A stretch of DNA of 64,000 bases from Apoda limacodes (GCA_946406115.1 OX291557.1:17392501-17456500); one strand, 5' to 3'; positions 31,487 through 42,341 are shown, counted from the stretch's first letter. Numbers and translations: made by a program. Notes: generated from the sequence alone by a model not told the origin.

Positions 31487-32111
31487 TTTAGGGTTCCGTA
31501 GCCAAAAAGTAATAGTACTAAGACTTCGCTGTCCGTCCTTCCTTCTGTCACCAGGCTGTATCTCATGAACCGTGATAGTAAGACAGTTGAAATTTTCACA
31601 GAAGATGTATTTCTGTTGCCGCTATAACAACAAATACTAATAAACATATTAAAATAAATATTTAAGGGGGCTCTCATACAAAAAACGTGATTTTGTGCTT
31701 GATTTCGCTCGATATTGATAACGGCAACAGATAGACGCGCACGAAGGGTTCCGTAACATTATCGATAAAAACGGCAAAAAAATCCCCTTTGTTGTAATCC
31801 TTAAATATTTGTTTTATTTTAATTACATTTTTATTTTTAAAGTGACTATAAAACTAAATATTCTGTGAAAATTTTTTAAGCGTCGACCTGTCGCCGTTAT
31901 CACTATCAAGCAAAATCGACCATAAAAATCACGTTGTTGTATGGGAGCCCCCTTAAATATTAAAATATTTAAATATTTTTTTTATCTTTTGTAAAAAATT
32001 TAACTGCCTAACTATCACGGTTCATGAGATACAGCCTGGTAACAGACGGACGGACAGCGGAGTCTTAGTAATAGGGTTCCGCTTATTACCCTTTGGGTAC
32101 GGAACCCTAAA
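31487..32111. mobile_element. Long-TIR repeat with GGGTTCCGTA ends
   Basis: Left end TTTTTAGGGTTCCGTAGCC; right end read inward TTTTTAGGGTTCCGTACCC. The arms remain complementary for about 200 bp on each side (CAGGCTGTATCTCATGAACC in one, GGTTCATGAGATACAGCCTG in the other), with GGGGGCTCTCATACAA against TTGTATGGGAGCCCCC further in. The whole 625 bp can fold on itself. It is non-coding. A half copy is at 14,393-14,565. The class is unassigned. Confidence 0.8.
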
Positions 32112-32320
32112 AATCCAGAATCTCTGGCTGTCAAATTTGAGAGACAATTTCGATTAAATTTGCTTGAAAACGTGGATTCTGCGACTGTCAAACCCTTAAG
32201 GAAAGCAAAGTACCTACTTATATCTACATAATGAAAATATTTTTAATTTTGTTTTTGAAACTAGTCATTTCCACTGATTTCTATATTTCTTCCCTACATA
32301 AGAGCTTCTTGCAATCAGGT

Positions 32321-32393
32321 AGTAAGTCAGGTAGTCAGTAGTAAGTCAGGTAGTCAGTAGTAAGTCAGGTAGTCAGTAGTAAGTCAGGTAGAA
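32321..32393. repeat. Tandem repeat, 19-bp unit
   Basis: Nearly perfect copies (about 3.5) of TAAGTCAGGTAGTCAGTAG. The near-identity suggests recent expansion. Confidence 0.88.
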
Positions 32394-32459
32394 GTAAAAT
32401 AAAGCTTTATTTACATACCTACCTATTTGAGTTCTTATAGATGTGGCCACGCAAGTTAT

Positions 32460-33138
32460 AAGTACCAAATTTCAAAATAAATTCAGTACTTTAATAAATA
32501 AAACATTGTTGGTGCCATTTTTTTTCTCTTCTTTTGTTTTCATTAACATTCCATTAAACGATGTCCCTAATGCACAAACCTTTCGAAAAAGGGACAACTT
32601 TTTTTAGGGTTCTACGCTCATAAAATTAGAAAAGAAAGTATGAAAATTTTTAAATCTTCATTGCAACACAACAATATGCAATTAAGCGTGTCGCTACGGT
32701 CTTTGAAATATTTTGAAAACCGCTTTAATTAGTAGGTGTTTTTCAAAATAAAATTAATGCTTGTTTTTACTAACTGTAAAATAATTTGTTGTATGTAGAA
32801 TAAGCCTTTTTTATAACCGGCCGTTTTCTTCAAAATATGGATAAAAAATCTCACCCTTGGTTATATAATAATATATAAGTATATAATATGTGTCCTTAAT
32901 TTTGGCAATAATGTGCGCGGCGCGATGACAGATGGCGCTGTTTTTTTTTATATTGCGGGCTATGGTTTTGTAGCAAACGTAATATAACTCTGTGAGTTAA
33001 TCTTTGTCAATACTTACTCACTCAGAAAGAATACTTAGAAGAATTTTTGGTAAGTCTCATGAACACGAGTGAGATTTAGAATTAATCTTGTTCCTTTATT
33101 AGTATGGTCAATCTAGACTAAGCATTAGTCATACTTGC
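32460..33138. repeat. Repeat Y, third copy, left part
   Basis: Direct match to 3480-3900 and inverted match to 4945-5590, including AATAAAACATTGTTGG, GTGTCGCTACGGTC, CTCACCCTTGGTTATATAA and CTCATGAACACGAGTGAGAT. It is interrupted at 33,139 by a hAT MITE and resumes at 33,788. Confidence 0.75.
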
Positions 33139-33779
33139 TAGACATGGGTAACTCAACAAATATTCGTGAGCTGCAGCTCAAGCACTTGAGCCAGAGCTGC
33201 GAGCCGGCTCGCAGGTCAGCTCAAATTAAACAAAAGGCGCATTGTGATTCAGGTTGCGAGAGCCTGCCCAATGTTCTTGCAGCTCGTCGGCTCACCGGTC
33301 GGCGGCATGCATTCGCCTAAGAGCCCCACCGCACACAGGTGGATTTTTGAAATACTATTTTATTATTTTCTATCACATTTACTATACTCATATTTTTTTT
33401 AGTTATGTATGACTAATTTACTATGATAGTTTTAATTTTTTTAATATAATTATAATTATCTGCATAGCAAATAATATCAATACGAAAATCATATAAAAAT
33501 AATGAACCTCACTCCATATATGTGAATAACCTATAAAAATTCAAAAAATGGAACTTGTTTACCGGTGCAGCGCGTGGCGCCGCTCAGCAGACTATCGAGT
33601 CGCCACATCGCCGGCGGCGCTGGCGCCGTCCAGGCTCTGGTAAAGTTTGATAAATGAATGGTTGAGTTGTGTATTTTTTGACCGTGAGCTGCGCATCTTG
33701 GATTTGAGCTGCAGCTCAACAGCTCAATTTGTTGGATCTGCGTTTTTGAGCCGGTTCGACACTGAGTTACCCATATCTA
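33139..33779. mobile_element. hAT-type MITE with perfect 8-bp target duplication
   Basis: Inverted ends TAGACATGGGTAACTCA (left) and, read inward from the right, TAGATATGGGTAACTCA. ATACTTGC lies immediately outside on both sides (33,131-33,138 and 33,780-33,787), an exact 8-bp duplication as hAT transposases make. The interior is rich in GAGCTGCAGCTCAA words forming a second inverted repeat. No transposase is encoded. The insertion interrupts repeat Y, and the uninterrupted repeat Y around 5140 supports the boundaries. Confidence 0.88.
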
Positions 33780-33787
33780 ATACTTGC

Positions 33788-33985
33788 AGATGTCGAAAGT
33801 GTCTCAACCATGGATTACAAGTTCGGCGCTCTACAGAAACCGTTCAAGACTTGAAGAAAGTATCCAAGTCTGTATTACTCAGACCTAAAGGAAAATAATT
33901 TTATTTAATTCAGTTACAGTCTTTTTATATCATTGGTATTTGGCTCTGGCAGTCATTAAGTGAATAAGTAAACACTATTAGGTCC
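33788..33985. repeat. Repeat Y, third copy, right part
   Basis: Inverted match to 4955-5130: AGGAAAATAATTTTATTTAA, CAGTTACAGTCTTT and GGCTCTGGCAGTCATTAA. It ends near 33,985. Confidence 0.7.
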
Positions 33986-34239
33986 TTTTTTAGTTCCGCG
34001 CTTAATGAAATCACGGTTTATTTTCATCAGCTGCCGAGAAAATAGTAGATAATATAATAAATTTATTTATGTGTAGGTATAGGTAAGAGAAACGCCACCT
34101 TGCCAGCGTAAACATCAGCTTCGCATATAAAGTGTAATTTAAATCAAAAAAGTGAAAATTAAAGTGTAAACCAGTATAATAGTGTTAAAAACTAGTAAAT
34201 TCAGTGGTACAACTACAAGTACAAACGCCATTATCTATA

Positions 34240-34689
34240 TAAACACGAAGGCGAAAATATAGGTCTACAACTAAATACCTCAAAAACAAAGGTACAAAGA
34301 ATCCCATATTAATAAATCAGACACCTATAGAATACGTAGAGAGTTATATCTACATCGAAAAACAAATATCATTTAAAAACACAAGACACCTTGATGAAAT
34401 AGACAGGAGAATCAATATGACCTGGAAAAAATTCTGGAGCTACAAAGAAATATTAAAATCAAAACTCTCAACTAAACTAAAGAAAAAAGTGATGGATTCG
34501 AGTCTACTGCCCTGTCTATCGTACGGTGCCCAAACCTGGATCTTTAACAAAAACACCTTGGCAAAAATACGTACCTGCCAACGGGCTATGTAGAGAAGCA
34601 TTCTCGGCATCAAGGCCATAGACAAAGTCAATAGTAAAAAAATAAGACACAAAACCAAAGTACACATCGCCCGCTCTTCTGAAGAAATA
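34240..34689 (+). pseudogene. RTE-type LINE, post-RT region
   Basis: The frame reads LQLNTSKTKVQRI, then IEYVESYIYIEKQISFKNTR, EIDRRINMTWKKFWSYKEIL, KLKKKVMDSSLLPCLSYGAQ, TWIFNKNTL, a stop, then SILGIKAIDKVNSKKIR. The EI.RRI...W..FW and P.L.YG..TW blocks are typical of RTE-clade reverse transcriptase C-termini. A block matching the RTE 3' end lies at 36,370-36,625, suggesting one RTE copy was split by LINE-B and other repeats. Stops at two points make it dead. Confidence 0.75.
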
Positions 34690-35938
34690 TGGCCTGAACG
34701 AGAAACAAAATGGACAGGTGCACCTCTCTTGCAAAATGATTACCTACGCCGACGACACAGTTTTACTTGTACAGGGGCGAAACTGGATAGAGACTCGAGA
34801 ATACGCTGAATCCGCATTACGTTATGTAATGGCATTGTTTTCATCTAATTTGTTGACCTTGAACATCGGTAAAACGAAACGGTTTGTCCGAACCAGGTCT
34901 CAATGCCCCCATCCTCTTACACTATACGTGCTCATAACTGCAACAACGTTAGTTTACTTTGTAATTGTATAAAAATTGATCAAACACTTACTTTGAAATA
35001 CCTAGGGGTTTGGTTAGACAGCAAATCATCTTGGAATGAACACATCAAAGCCACCATTTCAAGGGTCAGAAAACTTATTTATGTTTTTAAAAACCTTAGA
35101 ACAGTCATAGACTTTCCTAGCCTTAAAACTGTATATTACTCATTAGGACAATCAGTTCTGACATACTGCATTACGGCGTGGGGTAACTTAACAAAAACCC
35201 ATTTTTTACGCTTGGAAAGAGCTCAAAGATTTGTTCTAAAAGTGATGACTTTTAAGCGTGTCCGTTTTCCTACGACAGAACTTTATACCTTAACTGGCCT
35301 TTTAACGGACAGACAACTGTTCATTCTTCACTTTTTGCTTCGAAAACAATCACAGTTGCCTTACAACCCTTTGCTTTCTACCAAACGCAAAGGCCACAAG
35401 GTTTGTAAAATAGAATTTAGCAGGTTAGATGTATCCAAACGACATTACTATTATTTTGCTTCAGCATTATACAACAATGTAAATAAAATTTTAAATATTT
35501 TTCCAAGAACACTTCGAGATTGCAAAATTACTATAGGAAACTGGCTTAAAACTCTTACGTACACTGAAACAGAAAATTTACTTAATTCATAACTGGATTT
35601 TAGATAATTATGATTCCTTCTTTCTATGCTTGCACTCACACACACCTAACATCACACATACACACACACCAAACACAAACACACACCACATACACTTACG
35701 CATTCATATACACCACGTAAAATTAAGTATAATTTCTTATATTATGTTATTTGATTGTTTTACCTACTAATGTACCTATTCTACTAAATTAAGATTGGGA
35801 CGCTGACGCCTCTGTTTTGAGGTGGGCGTTAATGTTTACAACACAGTTTCTTAAACTACTGTAAGCATTATCGAGCTACAATTTTTTGTTACAATTAATG
35901 TTCCCAGTACTAAATAAAGATTTTTGTATTTTGTATTC
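34690..35938 (+). pseudogene. LINE-B 3' half (CR1-like): YADD motif to 3' end
   Basis: It starts just before MITYADDTVLLVQG, the catalytic motif of reverse transcriptase. It continues with LLTLNIGKTK and, after a frameshift near 34,905, YTIRAHNCNNVSLLCNC, LKYLGVWLDSKSSWNEHIKA, VYYSLGQSVLTYCITAWGNL, FLRLERAQRFVLKVM and a 229-codon open tail to 35,592. A 350-bp untranslated region follows with an AC-rich stretch (35,635-35,700), AATAAAGATT and the tail TTTGTATTTTGTATT. The long open frame suggests moderate age. It lacks endonuclease and the N-terminal reverse transcriptase and is distinct from LINE-A. Confidence 0.82.
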
Positions 35939-36277
35939 AATGTTCAGACGTGCAGAGCGGACAAATTTACATGACAAATATTAAAAAAAAAGATAAAATT
36001 TTAATCCTAACAAAAGCCTGACAGGCCGGACAGCGCCTAATTTGGCCGGACACGCAACCAAAAAGCCTGACTGTGTCCGGCTTTGTCCGGACGCCTGGCA
36101 ACCCTATATGCATAAGCAGTTCAGACTTGATCAAATCTATGGACATTTTGTTTCGTCCCTTTGTCCATAAATTATTCAGAAGGCTGAAAACTCTCGCAAA
36201 AAGTTTAATTCTTGGACACTGGGCAAGACACGTCATTCCGGGACAATCCCGGATTTCCCGGCCATCTGGCAACCCTA
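35939..36277. mobile_element. Fragments of a hAT-like MITE with TGGCAACCCTA ends
   Basis: GACAGGCCGGACAGCG, TTGTCCGGACGCCTGGCAACCCTA (ending near 36,104) and GGGACAATCCCGGATTTCCC with CATCTGGCAACCCTA (ending near 36,276) show two partial copies of a family related to 29,064-29,713. Confidence 0.6.
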
Positions 36278-36369
36278 GCTAGAATCCGGTTTTCGCGTTA
36301 CTAATTATTTCAATAACAAAGATTTAAGTAAAATGTGTTCTAATAAATATAAATAGATTATAATAAATC

Positions 36370-36625
36370 ATTCAAATCATTCATTCAGGTCCGTAAGGCA
36401 AAAGACACAGGGGCAGACCAAAAGCTCGCTGAATAGACGACATACTTTAATTGGCAGGAAGAGACCGGATGAAAACTGCTGACAGGAAAAAATGGGGGCA
36501 ACTGGAGAAGGCCTATACCCGAAAGGGGCCATGACATATATAGATCTGAAATACCTTATTTTTTAAATATACTTTTAATGTCATGGAAATAATAATGGCT
36601 TATTATTATTATTATTATTTATAGG
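36370..36625 (+). pseudogene. RTE-type LINE, extreme 3' end
   Basis: The frame reads HRGRPKAR, a stop, IDDI, then LAGRDRMKTADRKKWGQLEK and AYTR. This is the hallmark end of RTE ORFs (GRP..RW.DDI....G..W...A.DR..W..L...Y). A short untranslated stretch and a (TTA)n microsatellite at 36,600-36,622 follow, as is usual for RTE tails. It probably belongs with 34,240-34,689. Confidence 0.8.
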
Positions 36626-36639
36626 TAAGCACCTAAAGG

Positions 36640-36780
36640 TCAGGAAGGAAGTTATTAGACTTTTGAAGGGTTGGCATCGCCGGGGTAAACACTGGACGTT
36701 TTACCCCATGACCCGGGCGAGTCTCGAGGGTGGATGGTACTTATCAGGCCCCCTATAAACAAAGTGGCCACTTTTTAGAA
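36640..36780 (+). mobile_element. LINE-A-like C-terminal scrap
   Basis: The frame reads KEVIRLLKGWHRRGKHWTFY then PMTRASLEGGWYLSGPL. The first part resembles the LINE-A end (KKEVIRFLKGRQRASDTPG), but the second does not, so it is a relative of LINE-A. It is very short. Confidence 0.45.
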
Positions 36781-36982
36781 GTAGCAGAAATGGGGGTTAA
36801 TAAACAAAAACAAAAATACAAACGAAAAATAAAATAAAACTGAGATTAAATAAAATGAAAAAGAAAATGAAGAATAAAAATAAACAAAGGGTAATTTGGA
36901 ATGAAAACTAACTAGACTAGAATTTCAGGCAGGCTAGTTTTTGGGAGGAATTAGCTCCCTGGGAAGTGGAATTAGACCCTTT
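36781..36982. other. No gene recognised
   Basis: A-rich spacer before the Jockey-type fragment. Nothing recognised. Confidence 0.4.
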
Positions 36983-37545
36983 TTTTTGTTGGCGAATAGC
37001 AAAGCGTACCAACCCGGCGCGGCGTACGTCAAACGGGACCTAACGTAGAGCTTATATATCCGGATTTTGGTTTTGAGCGGCAGGTCAGCCGAAAATAATG
37101 GCCTTAGGGCCGCCCTGGCGCCGACCGCCCTGGCTGCGGTCGATAACGCAGCCGAGGTATTTTACGCTGCTCTGCTACTCAATTACCTGCCCGCGGAATA
37201 CAAGCTCTTTAGGTAATAGTCTCTGTTGGCCGGTTAAGATGGCTGCCTTTTTTGAGGCGTTAGACTGTTATCCTCTACTTATCAAGCCAGCACGGGAGGA
37301 TGTTCAATAATCGCTGTCTTTTAGCGGCAGCTAAGTGGGCCTTACAGGATGAGCTCATGTACGCGCTGTCGTCTGCATACAATGCTGGGGTGATGTCCTG
37401 TATGCCTGGCGACAGACCGCTATCGCTAAACGTGGGAATGTCGTTAGTGAAAATCGCATACAACAGAGGGACAAGGCAACTACCTTGAGGGACCCCCACT
37501 GAAATGGTCTTAGTAGCCGATTGCCTGGCCGTGTCGCACGCACCG
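36983..37545 (-). pseudogene. Jockey-type LINE fragment, RT palm and downstream region
   Basis: The minus strand reads GVPQGSCLVPLLYAIFTNDI (RT motif), then ALYADDSAYMSSS with the YADD catalytic pair, AAKRQRLLNILPCWLDK, then across frameshifts SKKAAILTGQQRLLPKELVF, SSVKYLGCVIDRS and PLKTKIRIYKLYVRSRLTYA. These blocks, including the AGE-free YLGV/YLGC.ID signature and RSRL.YA.P.WY, match Jockey-clade elements. It differs clearly from LINE-A. It is truncated at both ends, bounded on the right by repeat Z. Confidence 0.82.
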
Positions 37546-37547
37546 AG

Positions 37548-37890
37548 ACGTCACAGCCCCGCGCCAGACTTGCAAGTTTTTGACATAAACCACGGTTGTA
37601 TACTTTTTAGTAGGAACCAAGTTTCAAAAACCTGGTTGCGTATATACGCCTCACCCCTAGTTCCTTGTAACCTGCAAAAAAAATTACTCGCGGTCAAAAA
37701 AAATGGGTGTTCCACGATTTTTAACAAAACGGTAAGTTTTATCATAAAATTAGCTCAGACAAAAATTTTAGATCATAAAATTGTCTTTAAAAAATGTATC
37801 AATACTATTCCTAACAGCCACCGTTTCTTAGATATAACGATTCAAACGCAAACATTAAGCAGGTATACGACCCTAGCCACGTAGACAATT
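37548..37890 (+). repeat. Repeat Z, second copy
   Basis: Matches 11,110-11,345 in two blocks separated here by an extra 90 bp (TTTAACAAAACGG... region). The frame across it is not a gene. It ends where LINE-A begins. Confidence 0.6.
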
Positions 37891-37906
37891 GAATAATTTG
37901 AAAAAA

Positions 37907-38264
37907 ACTCGTATCTTTGCGTCATACATACGTATACAGGTCTCATAGCGGTGACGCGGACGTAACTCGACGCTTCACGCACCTGAGTTTGACGACTGAC
38001 AAAGTTCGAACCAATAACTATGCAGGGATATCCGACCTATGGATTCTCTAAGTTGGTACTTTCTCGAACGTGAATACTAGATATAGAGGACCATACGAGC
38101 TTCTTACTAGACCTTCTGCTGAATGCACGTCTGGACGGTTATTCCGTCTCAGTGAATGCGCTTCTTGGCTCCTCGGACCACTGTCTTGTCCTCGGACTCA
38201 AGTGTCATGCACACAACTCGATCCATCTGGGCCAACTAATCGGCGTCGTGTGTGGCACTGTAAG
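37907..38264 (+). pseudogene. LINE-A endonuclease fragment, left of the 817-bp insert
   Basis: It begins CTCGTATCTTTGCG at nearly the same 5' point as the copy at 15,957. It covers the endonuclease from YACLYRSHS to the GSSDHCLV-type block and stops at GCACTGTAAG (38,255-38,264). An internal deletion removes the GDFNAHH motif: ACTGACAAAGTTC jumps to GAACCAATAACTATGC. The same LINE resumes at 39,082. Confidence 0.78.
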
Positions 38265-39081
38265 GTCCTAACCACTAGACGATCACGGCCTAATTATCCT
38301 AAACAAATAGAATATTAATATTATGTTCTAAATGTTCGTAAAGTTTTAACAAACCCCGGGTAATTTCAAATAAACTAACACGTCATACCATTATACAGAA
38401 TACGTGAAAACCAAGACAACTAACCTTTATTACTGTTAGAATATTAATTGTATGAGGCTATTCTAATGGTTGTTAAACGACTCACTTAGGTAAGTTTCGC
38501 GGGTGTTCTAAGTAACCTAAACTTTCGCGGTTATATTCATTATAAAACTCCCAATCAGCGCTCGTCTTAAAACTACCACCAATCACATACGTTCAAACAA
38601 ACCACCAATCAACGCTTTTAAAACATTCTCCCATCAACTTTAGTTCCAATCAAACACCCAATTATAGTTAGCTTTAAACCATTCATTCTCGCGCCACAGG
38701 TTCAAAATTTTACGCAACTTTATTTTGTCTGAGTCCGAATTCATAAATCGGAAGTAAGATTACTACCTACAATTAACAATTAATTCTGTGTTGATGTCTA
38801 TGATTCGTAAGTTCATAACTTAATATTTTACATTTTAGTCATTTGTACTTATATTTTGTTAGCTTTAAACCTTTCATAAAATAAATCATAACTTCTCATG
38901 TAATATATAAAATTACTGAACTTGAATATTTGAACGCGCCATTCTAATTTAAAGATGCATTTTGCTATAGGTAGTACGTTCATTGAAATTTTTTTACTAA
39001 TGAAAATCTTCGCGCTAAAACTTGAATAAAAACAAACAGTGTATTACAAAAATGTTAAGGCATAATTATGGTATCGTCACA
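38265..39081 (-). mobile_element. 817-bp insert in LINE-A carrying a tRNA-His 5' half; possible solo LTR
   Basis: The flanks GCACTGTAAG and GCACTATAAG match at 9 of 10 positions and correspond to a single GCACTATAAG in uninterrupted LINE-A. On the minus strand the insert ends with 25 bases identical, as I recall the sequence, to the start of tRNA-His (GCCGTGATCGTCTAGTGGTT...). Alternatively, on that strand the insert can be read from TGTGACGATACC to GGACCTTACA, a TG...CA unit of about 820 bp flanked by GTGC, which would be a solo LTR with a 4-bp duplication. It is AT-rich with no frame. I cannot choose between the models. Confidence 0.55.
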
Positions 39082-40548
39082 GCACTATAAGTCGGCAGAC
39101 TGGAATAGATTGCGAATATTTTATGCATCGTACCCGTGGAGGCAGCTCTGCTTTAGCTCAGAAGATCACCGCTGGTTTGGAATGTTTTATTCCTAAACTG
39201 CGAGTAGCTACCAGCATCAAAAAACGTGGTGTTATAGGTCTTGCAGAAAAGCAAAAATTCTGAAGCAAACTGCGTATGAGGCTTGGACCACGGCTCGTAA
39301 TAAGGAAAAACGCAAATTAAATACTGCCTCGAGGTTTAGTAAGACAGAAACTGCCAGAGCTAAACACCAATTCATCGGCAAAATAGGTGGATGACTAGCG
39401 ACCTATCCCTCTGAGAGTCGTGCTTTCTGGTCTGGTCTTGCTTAAGCTGCCGAAGGAAACTTTTGCCAGTCGTCGTTACCACCACTGCATAAAACCAATG
39501 GTGACTCGGCCCATAGTGCAAAAGAAAAAGCCGATCTATTGGGCAGTCTCTTTGCCTCCAACTTAAATATGAACGACGAAGGCGCTGTACCACCTGCTAT
39601 AGCGTGGTGCGGTAAGACCATGCCGGTAATCTCCATAACACAACGAGAGGTCTGGCGGGCGTTGCTTTCTCAAAACGTTCATAAGTCGAGTGGGCCAGAC
39701 GGTATACCAGCAGTAGTGCTTAAACAGTGTGCTCCTGAGTTATGTCCTGTACTCACGCGCCTCTTCGCGCTTTCTTACCACACTAGGCAGTTTCCGTCTT
39801 CTTAGAAAACTGCGAATGTGCACCCAGTGCCCAAAAAGAGCAATAGATAAGATCCATCGAATTACAGGCCTATCGCTATTACCTCTCTGCCCTCCAAAGT
39901 GATGGAGCGTGTGATCAACACACAGCTTCTAAATACCTACAAAAACACGAACTAGCCATTGACCGTCAATATGGCTTTCGCCACGGTCACTTGACGGCTT
40001 CTAGTGTATTTAACACACCGAGACCGACTGAGAGTCAGGGGGAGGTATTGGCACGCGACCTGGACATAGCAAAGGCGTTCGATCGGGTCTGGCAGTCTCG
40101 GATCTCGAAGTTGCCATCTTATGGAGTGCCCAAGGTTTTTTGCAAATGGGTGGCTAGCTTTTTGTTCGGCAGTCCCATTCGACCCGTAGTTGACGGTAGT
40201 TACTCTGATAGCATGGACATTAATGCTGGTGGGACTTTGTCACAAGACTTTGTGCTGTCTCCTACGCTGTTTCTACTGCATATCAATGACATGTTGGACA
40301 TCAACAACATACATTGCTATGACAGTACTGGAGACGCTTATAACCTGCTTGGCCCTTTTGATTCGGTTCAACGACGAGCTGTGAGAATTATCGACGATCC
40401 CAAACTCACTTGCCTTATCGAGCTCTTAAGTCTAAGGAGAGACTTTGCCTCCCTGTGTGTGTTCTACCGCTTGTACAATGGAATTTGTTCTGAGGAGTTG
40501 TTTGAAATGATGCCCACAGCTACTTTCTATCTCGTGAATAGGGCATAA
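39082..40548 (+). pseudogene. LINE-A fragment: end of endonuclease to C-terminal region, palm catalytic motif deleted
   Basis: Blocks in order: ETARAKHQFIGKI-like linker, HKSSGPDGIPAVVLKQCAPE, NYRPIAITSL, DLDIAKAFDRVW (RT motif with the first catalytic Asp), SKLPSYGVPKVFCKWVASFL, DINAGGTLSQDFVLSPTLFL and NNIHCYDSTGDAYN. The sequence then jumps to LLGPFDSVQRRAVRIIDDPK and ends FEMMPTATFYLVNRA. YADD is lost: the family reads CYADDSTGD, this copy CYDSTGD. Frameshifts occur near 39,200, 39,790 and 39,940. It is dead. Confidence 0.85.
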
Positions 40549-40549
40549 A

Positions 40550-40655
40550 TATCGGAATCTCAGAATATCGTAATTCCGGAATCTCGGAACGTAGAGTCCG
40601 ATATTATAATTCCGATACTAAGTGATCTAATGTCGTAACATCGGAATTATTTAAA
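40550..40655. repeat. Second cluster of TCGGAATT words
   Basis: ATATCGGAATCTCAGAATAT, CGTAATTCCGGAATCTCGGA, GATATTATAATTCCGATACT and AACATCGGAATT occur within 100 bases, close to the left boundary of copy B. Related to 19,925-20,005. Confidence 0.5.
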
Positions 40656-41499
40656 GTTTTAGTTTAGTATTTAGTTTGTGCTATTAAAAGTTGCAGAATC
40701 TTTAAAGGAAACAAGAAAAGTGATAAAAAAGTTATAGTTAATAGTTATAGTATTAGAGTTGCAGGTTTAAGTCCTGGCTCAAGGGTAATTTTTTTGACTA
40801 CAGTTTTGCTAACAGAATATTTCATATTCATATATTCCACCCGCCCTTATTTCCGTTATCGGTGTAGGATTTGAACGGCATCTCCTCAATTTAAAAATGT
40901 CGTTTCCGGGACTCAAACTACCTCCATACCTAATTTCATCTAAATCAGTTTCGCGGTTTAAACATGATGAGGGGAACTGACAGACCGGCAGACAGGCAGA
41001 TTTACTTTCGCATTTATAATATTATTATGGATGTAGCCATATTGATATGTTTTGTTTACTTCGAAGACTCAAAACCTTCACAAACAAATTTGTGTATTCT
41101 ATAACTGCATAAGTCCCTAGTAGTTGCGTCACTCAGTGGTAATAAAGTTCTGAGAAAATTAAGTAGATATTAAAGAACAAACCTGCGTTACATAAAAAAA
41201 TACTTCACTTAGTAGATCAGCGTAAATGTAGGTTCCTATACGCAGGAAAGTACTTTCCTCCTGCCGCGATGTTTCCGGAAGACGTTAGGGAGAATAGACG
41301 AGCGACGTCGTCGAAATACCTGTTGCGAACTGTATTAAACGTTAAAAGCTTCTAAATCGAATCGTGCTTGACTCCGGCGAAGTCGTTATAGGAATAACTG
41401 GGTTACTGAGATATTACTGTACCTATCTATATACGCGTAGGATATAAGTACTAACATTTTTAAAACTACTTTAGAACTTAAAAGTTTTCTTTTTCAGGT

Positions 41500-41645
41500 G
41501 CTGCGCTTTTGTTGTCTCCTCAGCCATTGTTTGTGCTTACTACAGGGGAACAGGCTTCTCCTCCAAGGTCTCTGACTGGGAACGGGAAAACTTGCTTGCT
41601 CGGTGTTGCAAGCTTCCATACTACAAAAAACCTAAGAGAAGGAAG
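41500..41645 (+). pseudogene. LINE-A fragment in copy B
   Basis: Counterpart of 25,375-25,592. It contains SKVSDWERENLLA-type sequence, then a deletion leads to GGTGTTGCAAGCTTCCATA. Shorter than in copy A. Confidence 0.7.
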
Positions 41646-42341
41646 GCTTAGGTCATGGTCAACCATGCTGGTCCAGCGTGAATGGGTAGACGTTATCAAT
41701 CGAATGGCCAATCGAGTGTCAGAATTTTTAAGTAGCTTAATTTTCTTACTTATATATATACATAGGTATATAAGTTCTTTATTTACCACCCAAAGTACAA
41801 TTTTTTTTATAATATTAATTTAAATTGTTATTACACTTTTATTAAAAAAACCTTTTATAGTGGATCCCAAATTTCATTTCCTTTACAAACAACCTTCATA
41901 TTTAATTTGAAATCGTTGGAATATCAGTTAGTCAATCTTTAGGGAACAGTTGTATACCTACTCATGTAAAGGTGATGTGTTTTATGAAAAGCCGAACCCA
42001 AAAGTCTGTACATAAGTAGTAAATTTCCTATATTCAGTATCCAATTGTCACTTACAGTCAATATTCACAAAGGCTCTGCCTGAAACCAATGAATAAATTT
42101 TCTTAGACACAAAATTATTCAAAAGAATCCCGAGGAAAAGACCATTTCTATATAATAAATTTTGTTTTAATCCGAGTGTTTGCACTGAGTGCTCATAAAA
42201 GTTGAAGTACTCCATTTTCTAATGATCAATAAGTATATATATTAGGCTATCCCTACAGTCTACGGAAGAGTTCCAAAATGGATCTAGAAACTTTTGATAA
42301 ATCCCGTGGCAAAATCGTATCCATAATTTTCTTATAGCCTA

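Noticed and set aside
34440..34734. Minus-strand frames as genes
   Set aside because: They are shadows of the RTE and LINE-B coding strand.
38265..38289. tRNA-His gene
   Set aside because: Only the first 25 bases are present; no anticodon arm, T-arm or 3' half.
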